DNA of 64,000 nucleotides, taken from NCBI GenBank assembly GCA_000830255.1, contig JQIT01000006.1:124001-188000 (forward strand), in the 5' to 3' direction. The DNA comes from Sulfuricurvum sp. PC08-66. Its GTDB lineage: Bacteria > Campylobacterota > Campylobacteria > Campylobacterales > Sulfurimonadaceae. The notes beneath the pieces were generated by a model. That model was not told the DNA's origin and made no database searches. It saw only the letters and a list, made by a program, of their open reading frames with translations. Shown one piece after another: positions 62,061 through 64,000 of this stretch. Position numbers and translations under genes: made by a program. Positions within the stretch are counted from its first letter, which is position 1, and the number at the start of each line of letters is the position of its first letter.

Positions 62061-63872
62061 ATGCTAGAGACGCTCACTCATCTACCCAAACAAGCAGGCG
62101 TTTACCAATATTTCGACGCCAACCATCGACTCCTCTACGTAGGAAAAGCCAAAAATCTTTACAACCGTGTGCGAAGTTATTTTAGCTTCACCCCCACCCT
62201 GCGCCCCAACGAGCGACTCTCTCCACGCATATACCGCATGATTAGCCAAAGCGTGCGTATCGAGACCATCGTCGTAGCGAGTGAACACGACGCACTCATC
62301 CTCGAAAACAGCCTCATTAAGCAGCTCGCACCCAAATACAATATTCTCATGCGCGATGACAAAACCTACCCCTACATCGTCATCGATACCTCCCAAGATT
62401 TCCCTCGATTGGAGATTACGCGCCGTATCGACAAGGCAAAACATCTGCACTATTTTGGTCCCTTCTCTTCAGGCGCACGCGATATTCTCGATGCTATTTA
62501 TGAGGTGGTGCCACTGGTACAAAAAGCCAACTGCCTCAAAGGTAAAAAGGCGTGTCTCTTTTACCAAATCCAAAAGTGCCCAGCCCCTTGCGAAAACCGC
62601 ATCACGCCACAAGCCTACGCCGTGCATATCGAAGAGGCCAAGCGACTTCTTTTTGACAAAAAGAAGCTCATCGATATTGTCAAAACCAAGATGCACAGCT
62701 ACGCCCAAGATTTGCGCTTCGAAGAGGCAAATGTGTGCAAAAACCAAATCGCCACTATCCAAAAGAGCCAAATTGCTACGGTCTTGGATATGGCTTCACA
62801 CGATGACTACGATATTTTCGCCATCGCTATCGAGGGAAGTGTGGCGTGTGCTGTGCGGATGTTTATGAGGGAGGGCAAAATCGTCGATGCGACCCATACG
62901 CTTTTACGAAACAGTGAAGGGTTCGATGCCCAAGAGCTTTATGCGCGTACGCTCATCGATTTTTATCTCTCACACGACACCATTGTGCCCCACACGATTT
63001 TGGTCAGCGAAAGCTTCGAGGATGCGCCCCTCATCGCGCAACATCTACAGAGCCAATCGGGTCATACCGTGGCAATTGTGACACCCCAAAAAGGGGACAA
63101 GATGCGTATCATCGAGCTTGCCATGTCCAACGCCTACACCCTTTTGGGACAACAGCGCAAAAGCAGTAGCTCCCAAGAGAGTCTACTCCAAGCAGTTCAA
63201 TCGCTTTTCAACCTCTCCAAACTCCCTCATCGCATCGAGATTTTTGACAATTCGCACCTGCAAGGTGTCGCCAAAGTAGGCGCAATGGTCGTTTGGGAGG
63301 GGGAGAATTTCGACAAAAAGTCCTATCGACACTACCATCTCGAGGCGTTTGATGAGTATGGACAGATGCGCGAACTCCTCACACGCCGTATCGAGAGCTT
63401 CGCCAAAGAGCCACCTCCTGACGCGTGGCTCATCGATGGAGGAGAGACACTGTTGCTTTTGGCACGCAATCTTTTGGAGATGCATGGCGTGACACTCGAC
63501 GTCATCGCCATCGCCAAAGCCAAAGTCGATGCCAAAGCACACCGCGCCAAAGGCAAAGCACACGATATACTTTGGGGCAGTGACGAAGCGTTCAAACTAG
63601 CCACCAGCGATACGAGGCTACAGTTTTTGCAAAAACTGCGTGACGAAGCGCACCGTTTTGCCATTACCTTTCACAAAAAGAGCAAACTTAAACTCGACCA
63701 AGAGAGCCAACTCTTGCAAATCAAAGGCATCGGTCCTGCCAAAATCAAAAAATTGCTCAACGCTTTTGGGAGTTTTGAGGCTATTCGCAAAGCGACGTTG
63801 GAGGAGCTACAGCTTCATCTTAACGTCGATGATGCGCTTTTAGTTTTCACACGTTACAATAGTGGCGCTTGA
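62061..63872 (+). CDS. uvrC: Excinuclease ABC subunit C
   Basis: UvrC makes both incisions in nucleotide excision repair. The 603-residue protein has a GIY-YIG nuclease (about 10-95: KQAGVYQYFDANHRLLYVGKAKNL), a UVR motif (about 200-235), a UvrC RNase H-like endonuclease domain (about 370-520: IEIFDNSHLQGV, AWLIDGGE) and a C-terminal helix-hairpin-helix (about 540-600: IKGIGPAKIKKLLNAFG). Length and order match the family. It follows the DUF721-like gene by one nt. Confidence 0.96.
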   Translation: MLETLTHLPKQAGVYQYFDANHRLLYVGKAKNLYNRVRSYFSFTPTLRPNERLSPRIYRMISQSVRIETIVVASEHDALILENSLIKQLAPKYNILMRDDKTYPYIVIDTSQDFPRLEITRRIDKAKHLHYFGPFSSGARDILDAIYEVVPLVQKANCLKGKKACLFYQIQKCPAPCENRITPQAYAVHIEEAKRLLFDKKKLIDIVKTKMHSYAQDLRFEEANVCKNQIATIQKSQIATVLDMASHDDYDIFAIAIEGSVACAVRMFMREGKIVDATHTLLRNSEGFDAQELYARTLIDFYLSHDTIVPHTILVSESFEDAPLIAQHLQSQSGHTVAIVTPQKGDKMRIIELAMSNAYTLLGQQRKSSSSQESLLQAVQSLFNLSKLPHRIEIFDNSHLQGVAKVGAMVVWEGENFDKKSYRHYHLEAFDEYGQMRELLTRRIESFAKEPPPDAWLIDGGETLLLLARNLLEMHGVTLDVIAIAKAKVDAKAHRAKGKAHDILWGSDEAFKLATSDTRLQFLQKLRDEAHRFAITFHKKSKLKLDQESQLLQIKGIGPAKIKKLLNAFGSFEAIRKATLEELQLHLNVDDALLVFTRYNSGA

Positions 63873-63936
63873 GTCACTTTAGAGGCGAGACCTTTTGGTC
63901 GATTTGTCACCTCAAACACTTCTACAAAGGGTTTTA

Positions 63937-64000
63937 ATGCAACGTCCCGCACCTATCGATGAAGAGTTTCTCTTTGAAGGGCGCACTATTATTAGTGAGA
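63937..64000 (+). CDS. Start of a PAS-domain protein, probably aerotaxis-type, cut by window edge
   Basis: An ATG at 63937 with AAAGGG six nt upstream opens a frame beginning MQRPAPIDEEFLFEGRTIIS that runs off the window. This start is common to Campylobacterota Aer-like PAS proteins, where a TDTKGxITY motif follows. Only 21 codons are visible, so the assignment is inference. It lies 64 nt after uvrC. Confidence 0.6.
   Translation, partial: MQRPAPIDEEFLFEGRTIISE

Noticed and set aside
63873-63936. Terminator after uvrC (GACC TTTT GGTC)
   Set aside because: Only four pairs and no T run; too weak to call.
1-64000. CRISPR array, insertion sequence, prophage or integrase
   Set aside because: No regular spaced repeats, transposase, integrase or phage structural gene is seen on either strand.

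Overview
The window is about 64 kb of bacterial chromosome with roughly 45-50% G+C. It most likely comes from a Campylobacterota (Epsilonproteobacteria) lineage close to Sulfuricurvum or Sulfurimonas. I infer this from LPP20-type lipoproteins, a HemJ-type CopD-family oxidase, lone SpoIIE, HD-GYP and HDOD signalling proteins, a PAS protein with an Aer-like N-terminus at the right edge, and the order purD-RDD-lptD-mlaD-like-PRT-pnp-atpE. No species can be named from sequence alone. I see no prophage, insertion sequence or CRISPR array. Genes are tightly packed, and many pairs overlap by 1-4 nt (ATGA, GTGA, TAATG), so translational coupling should be common.

Region by region: (1) 1-3774 is an accessory-looking module. 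It holds an A+T-rich gene cut by the window edge, a tandem AAA+ ATPase, and a divergent WYL-domain regulator. The first two share a near-identical promoter box. (2) 3859-12845 is a signalling operon. A CHASE8/HAMP/PAS/PocR sensor ends in a SpoIIE-type phosphatase and is followed by a frameshifted receiver, a SiaB-family kinase, a SiaC-family (DUF1987) protein, an unknown coiled-coil protein and an HD-GYP protein. This resembles the Pseudomonas SiaABCD switch with a c-di-GMP phosphodiesterase-type output in place of the cyclase. A beta-propeller-like lipoprotein lies downstream. (3) 12963-24914 is mostly housekeeping: trpS, rsmG, kdsA, der, an MltC-like transglycosylase, LPP20 lipoproteins, HemJ, an NDH-2-like dehydrogenase and DUF445. 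(4) 25017-34677 holds an Hpt/receiver/HDOD regulator, a small HTH operon with an A+T-rich palindromic promoter region, small conserved proteins, an ABC-F ATPase, and a CvpA/CheX-like cluster. (5) 34674-41544 holds a membrane HD-GYP protein, a CrtI-like oxidoreductase, and a potassium operon in which KdpDE-like regulators and a 32-residue membrane peptide precede KtrB and KtrA. (6) 41541-47646 holds a NUDIX hydrolase, a GGDEF-EAL protein coupled to an orphan PhnD-like binding lipoprotein, and a TonB receptor with an unusual leader. (7) 48078-58666 runs on the minus strand from guaA through a probable 6S RNA, purD, RDD, lptD, an MlaD-like protein, a phosphoribosyltransferase-like protein, pnp and atpE to tRNA-Leu(GAG). 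(8) The right end holds nhaD, nadB, a DUF721-like gene, uvrC and the start of the PAS protein.

The best candidates for something new are the WYL/AAA module with its shared operator, the SiaABC-HD-GYP operon, the KdpDE-like/KtrBA operon with its micro-protein and direct-repeat operator, and the probable 6S RNA followed by two mutually exclusive hairpins ahead of purD.
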